A stretch of 64,000 bases of DNA from UBA7359 sp038142205 (GCA_038142205.1 JAYQJO010000001.1:744001-808000); one strand, 5' to 3'; counted from the stretch's first letter, positions 1 to 8,791 are shown. Notes: generated by a model not told the origin, from the sequence alone. Numbers and translations are program-made.

Positions 1-200
1 CCTTGCAGGCGCAGGCTATGTCATTAGAGGCAAAACGTAGACGAGATATGGAGTTTGTTCGAATTAAATCCGCATTACAAAGGATTGAGCAGGAAACGTA
101 TGGCAAATGCCTGGAATGCTCTGCCCCAGTTTCTCTTGCCCGTCTAGAAAACAATCCATCTGTGACATTATGTATTCACTGCGCTGAACGCCACGAATAA
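1..200 (+). CDS. DksA/TraR-family C4 zinc-finger protein (5' partial)
   Basis: The reading frame is already open at the window edge, so the N-terminus lies outside; 65 residues are visible. They show the C4 zinc finger of the DksA/TraR family: YGKCLEC, then a 17-residue spacer containing LARLE, then CIHC, with the preceding ALQRIEQETYG helix typical of the family. Members bind in the RNA polymerase secondary channel or act as small accessory regulators. The tail after the finger is short, as in the small TraR-like proteins rather than full DksA. Family assignment is firm. The exact role is unknown because the coiled-coil tip residues are not in the window. Confidence 0.8.
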   Translation, partial: LQAQAMSLEAKRRRDMEFVRIKSALQRIEQETYGKCLECSAPVSLARLENNPSVTLCIHCAERHE

Positions 201-228
201 AAAAGCCCAGACTAAGCAGGGCCTTTAT
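196..228 (+). terminator. Probable rho-independent terminator after the DksA-like gene
   Basis: An A-run and GCCC pair with GGGC followed by CTTT across a loop of about ten bases, directly after the TAA stop. The stem is short with one bulged C, so strength is uncertain. Confidence 0.5.
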
Positions 229-231
229 CTC

Positions 232-310
232 CATGGATGGAGTGTCAGAATTCTTGTTCCTGACGCCAACAGTAGGCGCTTTAAGCGAATTCTAAGCGCT
301 TACATCCATG
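232..310. repeat. REP-like inverted pair (BIME-like)
   Basis: Positions 263-288 match 18910-18935 at 25 of 26 bases, the only such long intergenic match I noticed in the window. The core GTAGGCGCTTTAAGCG is followed at about 292-303 by a near-inverted copy (TAAGCGCTTAC), giving a head-to-head pair. An 8-bp outer inverted repeat (232-239 with 303-310) brackets it. This resembles REP/BIME elements of other gammaproteobacteria. No RAYT transposase gene is present in the window. Confidence 0.5.
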
Positions 311-398
311 TAAGCGATGTCGCGTGAGGACACGATTACAGGACGTTCGAGTCTGGAACAGAGACCGATGAAGTCCGTAGTGACGTTAAGTCAGCTTT

Positions 399-1217
399 TT
401 ATGCAGGGGAAGGATGCCAGCCAGCATCAGCCCATAATTCGCCGCTCACTGCTGAGTTAGAAATCATAAAGCATATAGCATCAGCGATTTCCTGTGGGCG
501 AATCAAACGGCCTAATTGTGTATCGGGTAATACATATTTTTCGATATATTCTTCACCCATCGCTCTAACCATTGGTGTATCGGTAAATCCAGGATGAATA
601 ACGCCACAACGAACGCCGTGGAAAATTGCTTCCTTTGTTAAAGTAGCGGCTGCGCCTTCAAGGCCTGCTTTAGTTGAAGCATAAGACACCTGGCCTTTAT
701 TACCTTGAGATGAAATAGAACCAATAAACACAACCGTTCCGCGAACACCTTCATTCGGATGCCATTTCTTTAAACCTTGTTCCGCTCTATCTTCAGCAAT
801 ATTCGCAATCATCTGCATCGCCCAGTAAATTGGTGCGATAAGATTAACATCAACGACCAGTTTGAAGTTTTCAATAGGGTAGATGTTTGCTTTTTTGGAC
901 TCTTTATCGATTTTGATGGCTAATGAATCACGAGTAATGCCTGCAGCAGGAACACAAATACTGATCATGCCATGATCTTTTTCCATGGTAGAGAAGACTT
1001 CTTGACGAAATGCTTCATCAGTAACATTGCCTTGAAAAGGAATAGCGATTTCTGCGCCAGCCTCTTTGTTTACTTCTTCTGCTGCTTCTTTCACAGCATC
1101 TGTCATATCGACCATTGCAATTTTTTTGGCACCTTTGGCTGCAAGCTCAAATGATACGGCACGACCAATACCACTTGCGCCGCCCGTGATTAATGCGACT
1201 CTGTCTTTGATTTCCAT
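399..1217 (-). CDS. Short-chain dehydrogenase/reductase (SDR family)
   Basis: A 272-residue classical SDR, an NAD(P)-dependent oxidoreductase expected in the cytoplasm. The cofactor-binding TGGASGIG motif is at residues 11-18. The catalytic set is visible as a serine in the IGSISS segment (165-170) and YASTK at 179-183. The PGFTDTP segment after the active site and the C-terminal substrate loop are intact. It resembles FabG and hydroxybutyrate dehydrogenase-like members but is longer, with an inserted charged stretch at about residues 103-117 and 141-158. The substrate cannot be told from sequence. It is read alone, with no operon partner on either side. Confidence 0.85.
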   Translation of the reverse strand: MEIKDRVALITGGASGIGRAVSFELAAKGAKKIAMVDMTDAVKEAAEEVNKEAGAEIAIPFQGNVTDEAFRQEVFSTMEKDHGMISICVPAAGITRDSLAIKIDKESKKANIYPIENFKLVVDVNLIAPIYWAMQMIANIAEDRAEQGLKKWHPNEGVRGTVVFIGSISSQGNKGQVSYASTKAGLEGAAATLTKEAIFHGVRCGVIHPGFTDTPMVRAMGEEYIEKYVLPDTQLGRLIRPQEIADAICFMISNSAVSGELWADAGWHPSPA

Positions 1218-1388
1218 GATTGAACCTCTTAAATTGTAAAGGAAAAGGATATTAATGGAGATTGTAAAGCAAAAATTGTGCGCTGCAATATTTTATTTGA
1301 AGGATATTCCAAGTTATTTGTATTAGAAACAATAAGACCATATAAAAACAATAACTTATAATATAAGCATAAGCGTAATTTTTTCTCC

Positions 1389-2111
1389 TTAAATAGATTT
1401 AAATAACATGGCAACACCACAGAAAAACATCAGAAAAAGCGTATATTGTCGGAATTGTGCGGCATTAATATTTTCGAGGTGTTTCCTCGCCATAAATACG
1501 CCTAGAACAGCACCAGCGCCCAGTACCAATCCATATCCGGCAATCTGAATACTGAGTGCGCCAAAAGCTCCATAGCTTATGAGTTTGGTCAGTTGCATCA
1601 CAAATGAGTTAATTGCTTTCGTTGCAACAAGTTTTTCTTTTTCCAATCCATAACTCAGCATGAAAGGGTTATGTACCGGGCCGGTTGCACCAATCAGCCC
1701 GGATAGAAACGAAACACTGAAGCCGAGAGGGAAGAACCAGCGTAGTTTCATTTTCAAAGCCAGTTTTGTCTTACTCAGTTTATCTTGCAGTACATAGCTG
1801 ATTAGAAACAGGCCTAATACGATTTGTATGATCTTAATATCCATGCGTGTTAATAACCATGCGCCGATAATTGCACCGATAACACTACCGCTAAGCAAAT
1901 AGGGTATAACTTGCCAATCGACATGATGACGAAACAGAAATGCACGCGAAGGGTTAGCAACTAATGCCGCAACGGAAATAACGGGAGCGTCCATTTGTGC
2001 GCCTAACAGAAAAGTAATAATAGGAATTAACAGGGTTGCGGCGCCGCCAGCAGCAATAGTACTGAGAAACCAGGCTAAGGTACCTAATATAAATAACAAC
2101 GCTAAGATCAT
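1389..2111 (-). CDS. TauE/SafE-family membrane permease (putative sulfite/organosulfonate exporter)
   Basis: A 240-residue polytopic inner-membrane protein with about seven or eight hydrophobic segments, matching the TauE/SafE (formerly DUF81) family in length and pattern. The Gly/Ala-rich first helix (STIAAGGAATLLIP) and the repeated half after about residue 130 (GLIGATGPVHNPFML) reflect the family's internal duplication. Family members export sulfite, sulfoacetate or related anions, but substrates are known for only a few. It is divergent from msrA with an 80-base gap. The 171 bases downstream, before the SDR gene, are AT-rich and I see no gene in them. Confidence 0.85.
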   Translation of the reverse strand: MILALLFILGTLAWFLSTIAAGGAATLLIPIITFLLGAQMDAPVISVAALVANPSRAFLFRHHVDWQVIPYLLSGSVIGAIIGAWLLTRMDIKIIQIVLGLFLISYVLQDKLSKTKLALKMKLRWFFPLGFSVSFLSGLIGATGPVHNPFMLSYGLEKEKLVATKAINSFVMQLTKLISYGAFGALSIQIAGYGLVLGAGAVLGVFMARKHLENINAAQFRQYTLFLMFFCGVAMLFKSI

Positions 2112-2191
2112 AATTTAACTATGTTGTAAATAGAGGTGCTATATTAAACAGTAAATTTGAACCTTGGCTATTAACAATAATCATAAAAATC

Positions 2192-2833
2192 ATGTTTTTC
2201 GGATTAGATAAAAAAAGACAACTTCCACAGGCTGAAGACGCATTACCTGGCCGTGAAACGGTAATGCCTGTTGAAAATAAACATTTTGTTAATGGGCATC
2301 CGATCAAAGCGCCATTTCCGGAGGGTATGGAGCAGGTTATTTTCGCTCTGGGTTGTTTTTGGGGGGCAGAAAAATTGTTTTGGCAATTACCCGGCGTTTA
2401 TACAACCGCTGTTGGCTATATCAATGGTATTACCTTGAATCCGTCTTATGAGGAAGTTTGTACCGGCATGACAGGACATACAGAAGCTGTTTTGGTTGTT
2501 TATGAGTCTGACAAAGTGAGTCTTGAAGAATTATTAACGACTTTTTGGGAGTCACATGATCCAACACAGGGAATGCGGCAAGGCAATGATAACGGCACAC
2601 AATACCGTTCAGGAATTTATGTGTTTAATGATGAGTGTAAAAGTTTAGTTGAAGCTTCAAAAAGCGATTATCAAAATAAATTGAATGAGGCTGGTTATCC
2701 GGCAATTACAACAGAAGTGTTAGTGGCGCCAGAGTTTTATTATGCAGAGCAGTATCATCAGCAATATCTTGCGAAGAATCCTACAGGTTACTGTGGTTTA
2801 GCAGGCACGGGGGTGAGCTGTTCAGGTAAATAA
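2192..2833 (+). CDS. msrA: Peptide-methionine (S)-S-oxide reductase MsrA
   Basis: A 213-residue protein that reduces methionine-S-sulfoxide in proteins and free amino acid, with electrons from thioredoxin. The catalytic GCFWG motif places the nucleophile at Cys55. Two C-terminal cysteines (201 and 210, in YCGLAG and VSCSGK) fit the resolving cysteines of the E. coli-type enzyme. The substrate-pocket motifs GHTEAV, HDPTQGMRQGNDNGTQYRS and EQYHQQYL are all present. The N-terminal extension before GCFWG (LPGRETVMPV) is also E. coli-like, supporting this start. No MsrB is fused or adjacent. Confidence 0.96.
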   Translation: MFFGLDKKRQLPQAEDALPGRETVMPVENKHFVNGHPIKAPFPEGMEQVIFALGCFWGAEKLFWQLPGVYTTAVGYINGITLNPSYEEVCTGMTGHTEAVLVVYESDKVSLEELLTTFWESHDPTQGMRQGNDNGTQYRSGIYVFNDECKSLVEASKSDYQNKLNEAGYPAITTEVLVAPEFYYAEQYHQQYLAKNPTGYCGLAGTGVSCSGK

Positions 2834-2856
2834 TGTTTATTACGTTGTTATTTTAA

Positions 2857-2988
2857 TTATGCATGTTTCTTTTGCTTTTTAGGCGTTTTAACCTTTACGT
2901 TTGTTCTCTTTTTTTTATCAGAAGCTAGTATTTCAGTCTTGAAATTCACTGGCATCATGCCACCTCCAGATGTTCTTACGTAATACAT
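2857..2988 (-). CDS. Small lysine-rich ORF, 43 residues
   Basis: A short reading frame filling the gap between msrA and the PilZ-like gene. The start at 2988 has GGAGAG about seven bases upstream. An internal ATG ATG pair (residues 11-12) also has GGAGGT just upstream and could give a 32-residue form. The C-terminal half is strongly basic (KKKRTNVKVKTPKKQKKH), suggesting nucleic-acid or ribosome contact, but I recognise no family. It lies 21 bases after the PilZ-like gene on the same strand, so it could be co-transcribed. It may not be a real gene. Confidence 0.4.
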   Translation of the reverse strand: MYYVRTSGGGMMPVNFKTEILASDKKKRTNVKVKTPKKQKKHA

Positions 2989-3009
2989 ATTTTTTCTCTC
3001 CGGATTAAA

Positions 3010-3525
3010 TTAATTTACTGGGAAACCACTGGCAAAACGACTAATCCATTCTTCTGTAAGTTTTTCCTGGCTTAAAAAAGGCCCTTCTTTATAACGTTTA
3101 TCATTTAGATAAAGTTCAATATGACATATTTGTTCAACTATTCTTAGTTTAGGTGCGTCTTCAACATCAACAAGCCACATACCTATTTCATAATAGTCAT
3201 CGAACTCTTTAACCATAACGACTTTACCCATGAAATGATGAATTTCTTTTCGGGTCGGAATCGTCACTTCAATGATAGACCCTGGCTTTTGATATTCTTT
3301 AGAGGAGAAAGTCAGACCGATATTTGACTCAGGGTCAATTTCTATTTTTGTACTTTGCCAGAATTTTAAGCGTCTAAATTGTAGTGGAAATCGTTTTGGG
3401 TGCTTTATGAAACCTTGCAGAAATTCGCTTTGAAAAGCATCAGGCTGATCGCTCAATTTAGGTCGCGTAACGGCACCGACATGTGAGTGATTCGGAGCAT
3501 GATTTAGATTTGCATTGGCTAACAT
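3010..3525 (-). CDS. PilZ-like domain protein
   Basis: A 171-residue soluble protein. The start at 3525 is chosen because GGGAG lies six bases upstream; an ATG seven codons earlier has no such site. Residues about 60-130 form alternating beta strands (IGLTFSS, IIEVTIPT, HHFMGKVVMVKEFDDYYEIGMWLVD) in the manner of PilZ domains. The C-terminal segment (VEQICHIELYL, then LTEEWISRFASGFP) resembles a subgroup of PilZ proteins known from other gammaproteobacteria. The RxxxR and D/NxSxxG c-di-GMP motifs are not clear, so nucleotide binding is doubtful. The family call is from recall of pattern, not a search. Confidence 0.5.
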   Translation of the reverse strand: MLANANLNHAPNHSHVGAVTRPKLSDQPDAFQSEFLQGFIKHPKRFPLQFRRLKFWQSTKIEIDPESNIGLTFSSKEYQKPGSIIEVTIPTRKEIHHFMGKVVMVKEFDDYYEIGMWLVDVEDAPKLRIVEQICHIELYLNDKRYKEGPFLSQEKLTEEWISRFASGFPVN

Positions 3526-3550
3526 AACGATCTCCCAATTAATCAAATAC

Positions 3551-3590
3551 TTATAAAATCAAATTGTAAGTTAATATTTTATAAAATCAA
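3551..3590. repeat. Direct repeat in AT-rich gap upstream of PilZ-like gene
   Basis: A 12-base sequence beginning TTATAAAATC occurs at 3551-3562 and again at 3579-3590, 28 bases apart, just upstream of the PilZ-like start. The surrounding 3526-3819 gap is extremely AT-rich and holds no other gene that I can see. This could be a regulator site or chance in low-complexity DNA. Confidence 0.3.
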
Positions 3591-3742
3591 GTAAAAATAT
3601 ATAAATATCAGATGTTTATGTAAATTATCTAGTAATGACATTAAAAAAAAGTATTTTAAAAATAACATAAATCATTGATAATAAAGATAAAAGTGATGTT
3701 TTGTTTTAGTTTTTAATTTTTAAAATGAATATAGAATTTATG

Positions 3743-3748
3743 TATAAT
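3743..3748 (+). promoter_or_regulatory. Candidate -10 element for the small membrane protein gene
   Basis: A consensus TATAAT lies about 70 bases before the start at 3820. No convincing -35 hexamer sits at the expected distance, so this is weak in AT-rich DNA. Confidence 0.3.
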
Positions 3749-3819
3749 GAAGCATCAAAAAACGTTAAATTTTGTTTTTTTCAAAAATTTTAGTATTAAT
3801 TTACTCTGGAGAATACTCA

Positions 3820-4340
3820 ATGAAAGCAGTGGTCGGTTTGGTTTTAGCCATACTAATCATTTTTGGTTATCGACTTTTCTGGTCATCATCCGAACCTGAA
3901 TCAATTAATTCAACTCAAGAGGAAGTAGTAAAGGAAACTAAAACTGAAACAAGAACGATCACTGAAACAGATACTACGGGTCAAGTTGCCTCATCAGCAG
4001 CACAACAACTAAATCCAGAAAGCGATTCAGAAAAAAGAAAATTGATGGAAGCTGAATACGAGGTTTTGGATCAAGCAAGGAAAAACTAAAAAGTCATATT
4101 GGCTTGTTGAAGCATCAAATGTGGGGACTTAAATTTCCAGCTGCGACGTCGAAAAATATCAGTACAACGGTAATGGGAGCAAATAAACTATTAAAAAACC
4201 CTCATATGCTTGGCGCATTTTCCAGCGTTGAGGAGATTAAAGATGAGATTGCGAAAGTAGACTTTGCCGAAAAATCTTTAATTAATATAGATGAAATTGT
4301 AAAAGAAAAAATAAAAGAGAACGCAAATAGCGTTGATTAA
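3820..4340 (+). CDS. Small single-span membrane protein, frameshifted near 4081-4085
   Basis: The start at 3820 follows TGGAGAA at proper spacing. The first 89 residues give one N-terminal membrane helix (VVGLVLAILIIFGYRLFW), a Thr/Glu-rich linker and a charged helix ending DQARKN-stop at 4089. The next frame continues without interruption as a coiled helix and a conserved-looking segment (KHQMWGLKFPAATS, LLKNPHMLGAFSSVEEI) to the stop at 4340. One extra A in the A5 run at 4081-4085 joins them as QARKKLKSHIGLLKHQ, giving 173 residues. The second half has no convincing start of its own. Function unknown. It overlaps the end of mtaB by four bases, tail to tail. Confidence 0.55.
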
Positions 4341-5611
4341 AATGACTCTGCGATGCAATAGTTTGCATCGTTGTCGACACTGACAATTTTTATTTTCGTT
4401 ATTTTATTTTCAAGTTCCTGTGTACTGTTTTTCAATATAACGCGGATAAAGTTTTCGGTATAACCAAACCAGTTTCCATTTTCATTTTTTGTTTCCCAAA
4501 GCACAGTGTGATTATTTCCAATCTGTTCTGTAAGTAGTTTTTGTCTCATAGATTTAGCAAGCACATGCAATTGTTTACTGCGTTCTTTTTTAACAGCAGT
4601 TTCAACCTGATTTATTAATGACGCTGCTTTTGTTCCTTCACGTTTTGAGTAAGTAAAAATATGTATATGCGAAAATTGTGTCTCTTCAATAAAGCTAACA
4701 GACTCTTGCCATTCTTCTTCTGTCTCACCGGGAAAGCCAACGATAATATCTGTCGTTAGATTAAAATTCGGAATTTCATTTCGAGCTTGTTTTACTAGTG
4801 TTTTAAAATCATTTGTTTTACAACGTCGTGCCATTCTTTTTAATACGCTATCACTGCCGCTTTGTAAGGGAAGATGCATATGTGGCATTAAACGTTTGTT
4901 TGAAAATAGGGAAAAAAAGTTATCCGGTAAGTCCCATGGTTCTACTGAGGCAAGTCGAATTCTTGGAATGTCAGTATTAGCCAGTATTGTTTTAATAAGT
5001 TCGTATAGACTGGAGTCTATATCGCTACCATAACCACCAACGTGAACACCGGTTAATACAATTTCCTGTACACCTTGCTGATAAAATTGATTTATTTCAT
5101 TAATAATTTCAGTTTCTGTTTTACTGCGTTCTTCACCTCGCGCTACCGTGACGATGCAAAAGGTACAGCGATAGCGACAGCCATCTTGGACTTTTATAAA
5201 GGCGCGATTTCTACCACGCTTAAAAATACTGGCTTCACCCGGTTCAGTAGAAATGGAAGGCATGGAATCGAAATCCAGTTCCTTCAAGGTAATATCAACC
5301 AACTGATCTTTTTTCTGATTATTAATGACCAGATCAATTCCTGGGATATCCTGTTGTGCATTTTTATCGAGACTGGCATAACAACCACTGACAACCAGTT
5401 TGGCTTTAGGGTTATTTCGTTGGGTTCGTCTGATGATTTGGCGTGATTTTTTTACTGCTTCCTGTGTCACAGCACAGGTATTGACGACAAGTAGATCGGC
5501 CTGTTCAAGTTCATCTGTTATGCGATGACCTTTTGATTCAAAGCCTTCAGCCCAGGACTCAAGCTCTGCTTCGTTTAATCGGCAACCTAATGTTTTCAAG
5601 TGGATTTGCAT
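4337..5611 (-). CDS. mtaB: tRNA (N6-threonylcarbamoyladenosine37-C2)-methylthiotransferase MtaB
   Basis: A 424-residue radical-SAM methylthiotransferase that converts t6A37 to ms2t6A37 in tRNAs. The N-terminal UPF0004 domain has cysteines in TLGCRLN, NTCAV and SGCYAS for the auxiliary cluster. The radical-SAM domain carries CRYRCTFC at about residues 144-151. LTGVHVGGYG, PLQSGSD and IVGFPGET follow in family order. A C-terminal TRAM-like region is present. The opening QIHLKTLGCRLNEAE is characteristic of MtaB rather than MiaB or RimO. It is a single gene with no clear operon partner. Confidence 0.9.
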   Translation of the reverse strand: MQIHLKTLGCRLNEAELESWAEGFESKGHRITDELEQADLLVVNTCAVTQEAVKKSRQIIRRTQRNNPKAKLVVSGCYASLDKNAQQDIPGIDLVINNQKKDQLVDITLKELDFDSMPSISTEPGEASIFKRGRNRAFIKVQDGCRYRCTFCIVTVARGEERSKTETEIINEINQFYQQGVQEIVLTGVHVGGYGSDIDSSLYELIKTILANTDIPRIRLASVEPWDLPDNFFSLFSNKRLMPHMHLPLQSGSDSVLKRMARRCKTNDFKTLVKQARNEIPNFNLTTDIIVGFPGETEEEWQESVSFIEETQFSHIHIFTYSKREGTKAASLINQVETAVKKERSKQLHVLAKSMRQKLLTEQIGNNHTVLWETKNENGNWFGYTENFIRVILKNSTQELENKITKIKIVSVDNDANYCIAESF

Positions 5612-5674
5612 GATGGCGCGTACTATATCAAATAGGTCTGTTAAAGATAGAGATTATCTTTTAAGCCTTGAATA

Positions 5675-6040
5675 TTAGCTATTAAGTGCTTGTTGTAAAA
5701 TTAAATTTGGCATGTCATCAATCATGCCGATGCAGCTTGAAATTTTGAATGAACAGTCCGGATGTTTTTCTTTTGCTGTTTCTACCATTTGCGGGATATC
5801 CCGTTTGACATGATTGCCTGAGTTTAAAAAGTAGGGGAAGACCGTAATATTTGAAGCGCCTTTATTAATACAGTTTCCAATAGCTTCAGGCAAAGAAGGA
5901 GGGACGACTTCCAGATAAGCGTATTCAATCAGATCATAATTTGAATCCGCCAGCGCTTTTACTTTTATTGCCAGCTCCTTGATTTCCTGATTGGACTCTG
6001 CTCGACGACTACCATGTGCGAGTATAATAAGTGTATTCAT
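5675..6040 (-). CDS. CbiX/SirB-type sirohydrochlorin chelatase-like protein
   Basis: A 121-residue single-domain class II chelatase, the short CbiX-S type. It begins with LIILAHGSRR, placing a metal-binding His near residue 9, and has GNHVKRDIP, supplying the second conserved His near residue 77. Such enzymes insert cobalt, nickel or ferrous iron into sirohydrochlorin; the short archaeal and bacterial forms act as homodimers. No other siroheme or cobalamin genes are nearby, so the metal and pathway cannot be assigned. The gene directly upstream (start at 6742) ends only six bases before this one, so the two may be co-transcribed. Confidence 0.8.
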   Translation of the reverse strand: MNTLIILAHGSRRAESNQEIKELAIKVKALADSNYDLIEYAYLEVVPPSLPEAIGNCINKGASNITVFPYFLNSGNHVKRDIPQMVETAKEKHPDCSFKISSCIGMIDDMPNLILQQALNS

Positions 6041-6046
6041 AAATAT

Positions 6047-6742
6047 TTAATTTTTTATTCGGTTGCTATGTTTCTTTGCTTCATCAAGTAATGAAGCATC
6101 GATTTTACCACCAAGGCTTTTAGATGCTTCAATCATTTCTTGTGTCTTGTTCATGTTTTTCTGTAAAAAATAAGATTTTGCCCATGAGTGATAGATATAA
6201 GCTAATAGTCGCTCGTTAGGTGTTTGTACTGCCTTTTCATGCAAATCATTAGCGTGTTTAAACAAATTTTCCTTTTCACTGTTATCTTTAGTAACTGCAC
6301 ATTGACTAGTTGTATAAGCATAATCCGCTAGAAAACCATTTTCATTTATGCCTTTTTCGTTAGCAGTTTTAAACATCTTATAGGCTTCACAAGATTGATT
6401 ATTTATATTCATTAATAATGCAAAGCCTAAATACGGATAAGGGTTTTCTGGATTTAATAACCATGCTTGGTTAAAACGTTTCATAGACTTATTAAATTCC
6501 TTATTTGAATAATGCCCAAAACCTTTTTCTGTATATCCTTCAGAGGCGTGGTCGCGCGTGCCGAAAGTTGCTACTGCATTAGATAACAGACCTTGGTTTT
6601 CATCAATAAACAGGTTTGCGTTACTATCGTTTTGTTTTCCATACATTGGCTGTTGTTCATATACCACTTCAGAGAGAAGTTGTTGAGAAAAGAAAAAAAC
6701 AAAATTGAACAATAAATATGTTGCTAAGAGTCTGCTTTTCAT
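6047..6742 (-). CDS. Secreted TPR-like protein
   Basis: A 231-residue protein with an N-terminal signal peptide (hydrophobic residues about 5-23), so probably periplasmic. Helical repeats with TPR spacing follow. The clearest is GFGHYSNKEFNKSMKRFNQAWLLNPENPYPYLGFA written as two helices around residues 73-107, with further repeats at about 115-135 and 175-215. Three cysteines occur in the middle part (SCEAYK and SQCAV among them). No enzymatic motif is visible and I do not recognise a named family. It sits six bases ahead of the CbiX-like gene. Confidence 0.6.
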   Translation of the reverse strand: MKSRLLATYLLFNFVFFFSQQLLSEVVYEQQPMYGKQNDSNANLFIDENQGLLSNAVATFGTRDHASEGYTEKGFGHYSNKEFNKSMKRFNQAWLLNPENPYPYLGFALLMNINNQSCEAYKMFKTANEKGINENGFLADYAYTTSQCAVTKDNSEKENLFKHANDLHEKAVQTPNERLLAYIYHSWAKSYFLQKNMNKTQEMIEASKSLGGKIDASLLDEAKKHSNRIKN

Positions 6743-6847
6743 AAGTCTTTTAAAATTAATGATTATTTTGAGTTATAGCAAGGTTATAATGCTGCTTGTA
6801 ATTCATTTCAATATTATACGTTAATAACATAATAATAAATTATCATT

Positions 6848-8791
6848 ATGACTCAGAAACAAAAAGCAGCCTTTGGTTCATGGGAATCACCAGTAACAAC
6901 GGATTTAATGCTGCAAGACAGTGTTGGTCTTGGTGAAATCACTGTCTTTGAAAATGAAATTTACTGGATAGAAATGCGTCCACAGGAAAAAGGGCGCTAC
7001 GTTATTGTGAAGCAAACTGTAGACGGAGAACACATCGATGTTATTCCCCCTGAATATAATGCACGAACACGTATACATGAATACGGCGGTGGTTCATATT
7101 TAATTACAGAGAAAGGCGTTGTTTTTACTAACTTCAATGATCAAGCATTGTATCTAATAGATGAGAATAATAACTGTATCCGATTGACTGGCGAAGAATC
7201 ATGTCGTTATGCTGATATGATTTATGACAAATTTAACAATCGTTTGATTTGTGTGCGCGAGGATCATTCTCTTAAGGAAACAGAAGTAAAAAATACGATT
7301 GTCGCTGTCTCCTTAGATGAGAGTTTGTTTGATACAGATAAAGAACGAGTATTAGTAGAAGGTGCGGACTTTTATTCGAATCCACGTTTAAGTCATGATG
7401 GTAAGTCTCTTTGCTGGATAAGTTGGAACCATCCCAATATGCCTTGGGATAATACTTGCTTGAGTGTAACGGAAATAAAAAAAGATGGAGGATTAGGCGA
7501 ATTTTTTCATGTTGCGGGTGGGGACGATAAAAACGAATCATTATGTCAGCCCATGTGGTCGCCGGAAAATATTTTATATTTTGTAACGGACAAGAATAAC
7601 TGGTGGAATCTCTATAGAGCTAGTAATAATAAAGTCGAATGTTTACTTGAGATGGATGCGGAGTTTGCAGTACCACAATGGTCATTTCGTGAAGCTAATT
7701 ATGACTTTGTAGATGAAAATAATATTTTAGCTATATATCGCCAGAATGGCCTGACATACCTGTCTAAGATTAATGTTAGTGAAAAAACAATTGAAACATT
7801 AACACTGCCGTACACTGATCTTGAATCAGTATCTTGTAATGACAAGACAGCCTGTTTTCTCGCCGCGTCACCAACAGAGTTTCCTGCAATTATTGAATAT
7901 GACTTAGAAACGAATAAAACAAAGGTAATACGAAAAGCCAATAACTTGGAGTTAGATGAAGAAAATATTTCTATCGGCGAGCCTTTAAGTTTCCCAGTCG
8001 ATGAAAAAAATAATGCGCATGCTTTTTTCTATCGTCCGAGGAATAAAATGTTTGCTGGATTAAAAGGAGAAAAGCCACCGTTGGTTGTTATGAGTCATGG
8101 TGGGCCTACGGGTGAGTCGCATAATGGTATAAAAATGGTGGCTCAATTTTTTAGTAGTCGCGGTTTTGCCGTGCTCGATGTTAATTATGGTGGCAGCAGC
8201 GGTTATGGGCGTGCCTTTCGGCAACCATTAAATCGGGAATGGGGCGTTGTTGATGTTAATGATTGCAGTAAAGCGGCGTTATACGTAGCTGAACAAGGTT
8301 GGGCTGATAAAGAGCGTTTAGCCATACGCGGAGGTAGTGCAGGTGGTTTTACGACATTAGCATCACTAGCGTTTACAGATGTCTTTAAAGCCGGTGCCAG
8401 TCATTACGGTGTCAGTGATTTGGAAGCGTTAGCAAAAGAAACACACAAGTTTGAATCGCGTTATCTTGATTCATTAATCGGTGCTTACCCTGAAGAACAG
8501 GAATTATATAAACAACGTTCGCCGATATACTCAATTGATAAACTATCCTGTCCCGTTATTTTCTTTCAAGGACTGGAAGATAAGATTGTATTGCCAAATC
8601 AAGCAGAGATGATGGTTAATGCACTAAAAGAAAAGGGGATACCTGTTGCTTATATTGCTTACGACGGTGAGCAGCACGGTTTCAGGCAAGCGAAAAATAT
8701 TAAACGAACATTGGAAGCAGAACTCTATTTTTATTCAACAATCTTCAATTTTGAATGTTTTGAAAAGATAGAGCCGGTCAGGTTTTTGTAG
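6848..8791 (+). CDS. S9-family serine peptidase (prolyl oligopeptidase / acylaminoacyl-peptidase type)
   Basis: A 647-residue cytoplasmic peptidase with no signal peptide. The first 370 residues form a beta-propeller-like region (repeated strands, WSPENILYFVTD, PQWSFREANYDFV). The C-terminal alpha/beta hydrolase domain starts near residue 400. The triad is visible: Ser497 in GGSAGG, Asp578 in GLEDKIV, and His610 in EQHGFR. VMSHGGPTGE supplies the oxyanion region and VNYGGSSGYGR is typical of the family. It probably cleaves short peptides. It is divergent from the TPR-like gene across a 105-base AT-rich gap. Confidence 0.9.
   Translation: MTQKQKAAFGSWESPVTTDLMLQDSVGLGEITVFENEIYWIEMRPQEKGRYVIVKQTVDGEHIDVIPPEYNARTRIHEYGGGSYLITEKGVVFTNFNDQALYLIDENNNCIRLTGEESCRYADMIYDKFNNRLICVREDHSLKETEVKNTIVAVSLDESLFDTDKERVLVEGADFYSNPRLSHDGKSLCWISWNHPNMPWDNTCLSVTEIKKDGGLGEFFHVAGGDDKNESLCQPMWSPENILYFVTDKNNWWNLYRASNNKVECLLEMDAEFAVPQWSFREANYDFVDENNILAIYRQNGLTYLSKINVSEKTIETLTLPYTDLESVSCNDKTACFLAASPTEFPAIIEYDLETNKTKVIRKANNLELDEENISIGEPLSFPVDEKNNAHAFFYRPRNKMFAGLKGEKPPLVVMSHGGPTGESHNGIKMVAQFFSSRGFAVLDVNYGGSSGYGRAFRQPLNREWGVVDVNDCSKAALYVAEQGWADKERLAIRGGSAGGFTTLASLAFTDVFKAGASHYGVSDLEALAKETHKFESRYLDSLIGAYPEEQELYKQRSPIYSIDKLSCPVIFFQGLEDKIVLPNQAEMMVNALKEKGIPVAYIAYDGEQHGFRQAKNIKRTLEAELYFYSTIFNFECFEKIEPVRFL

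Noticed and set aside
1229..1420. 63-residue minus-strand ORF between the SDR and TauE genes
   Set aside because: It has low complexity, overlaps the end of the TauE gene, and shows no ribosome site or family resemblance.
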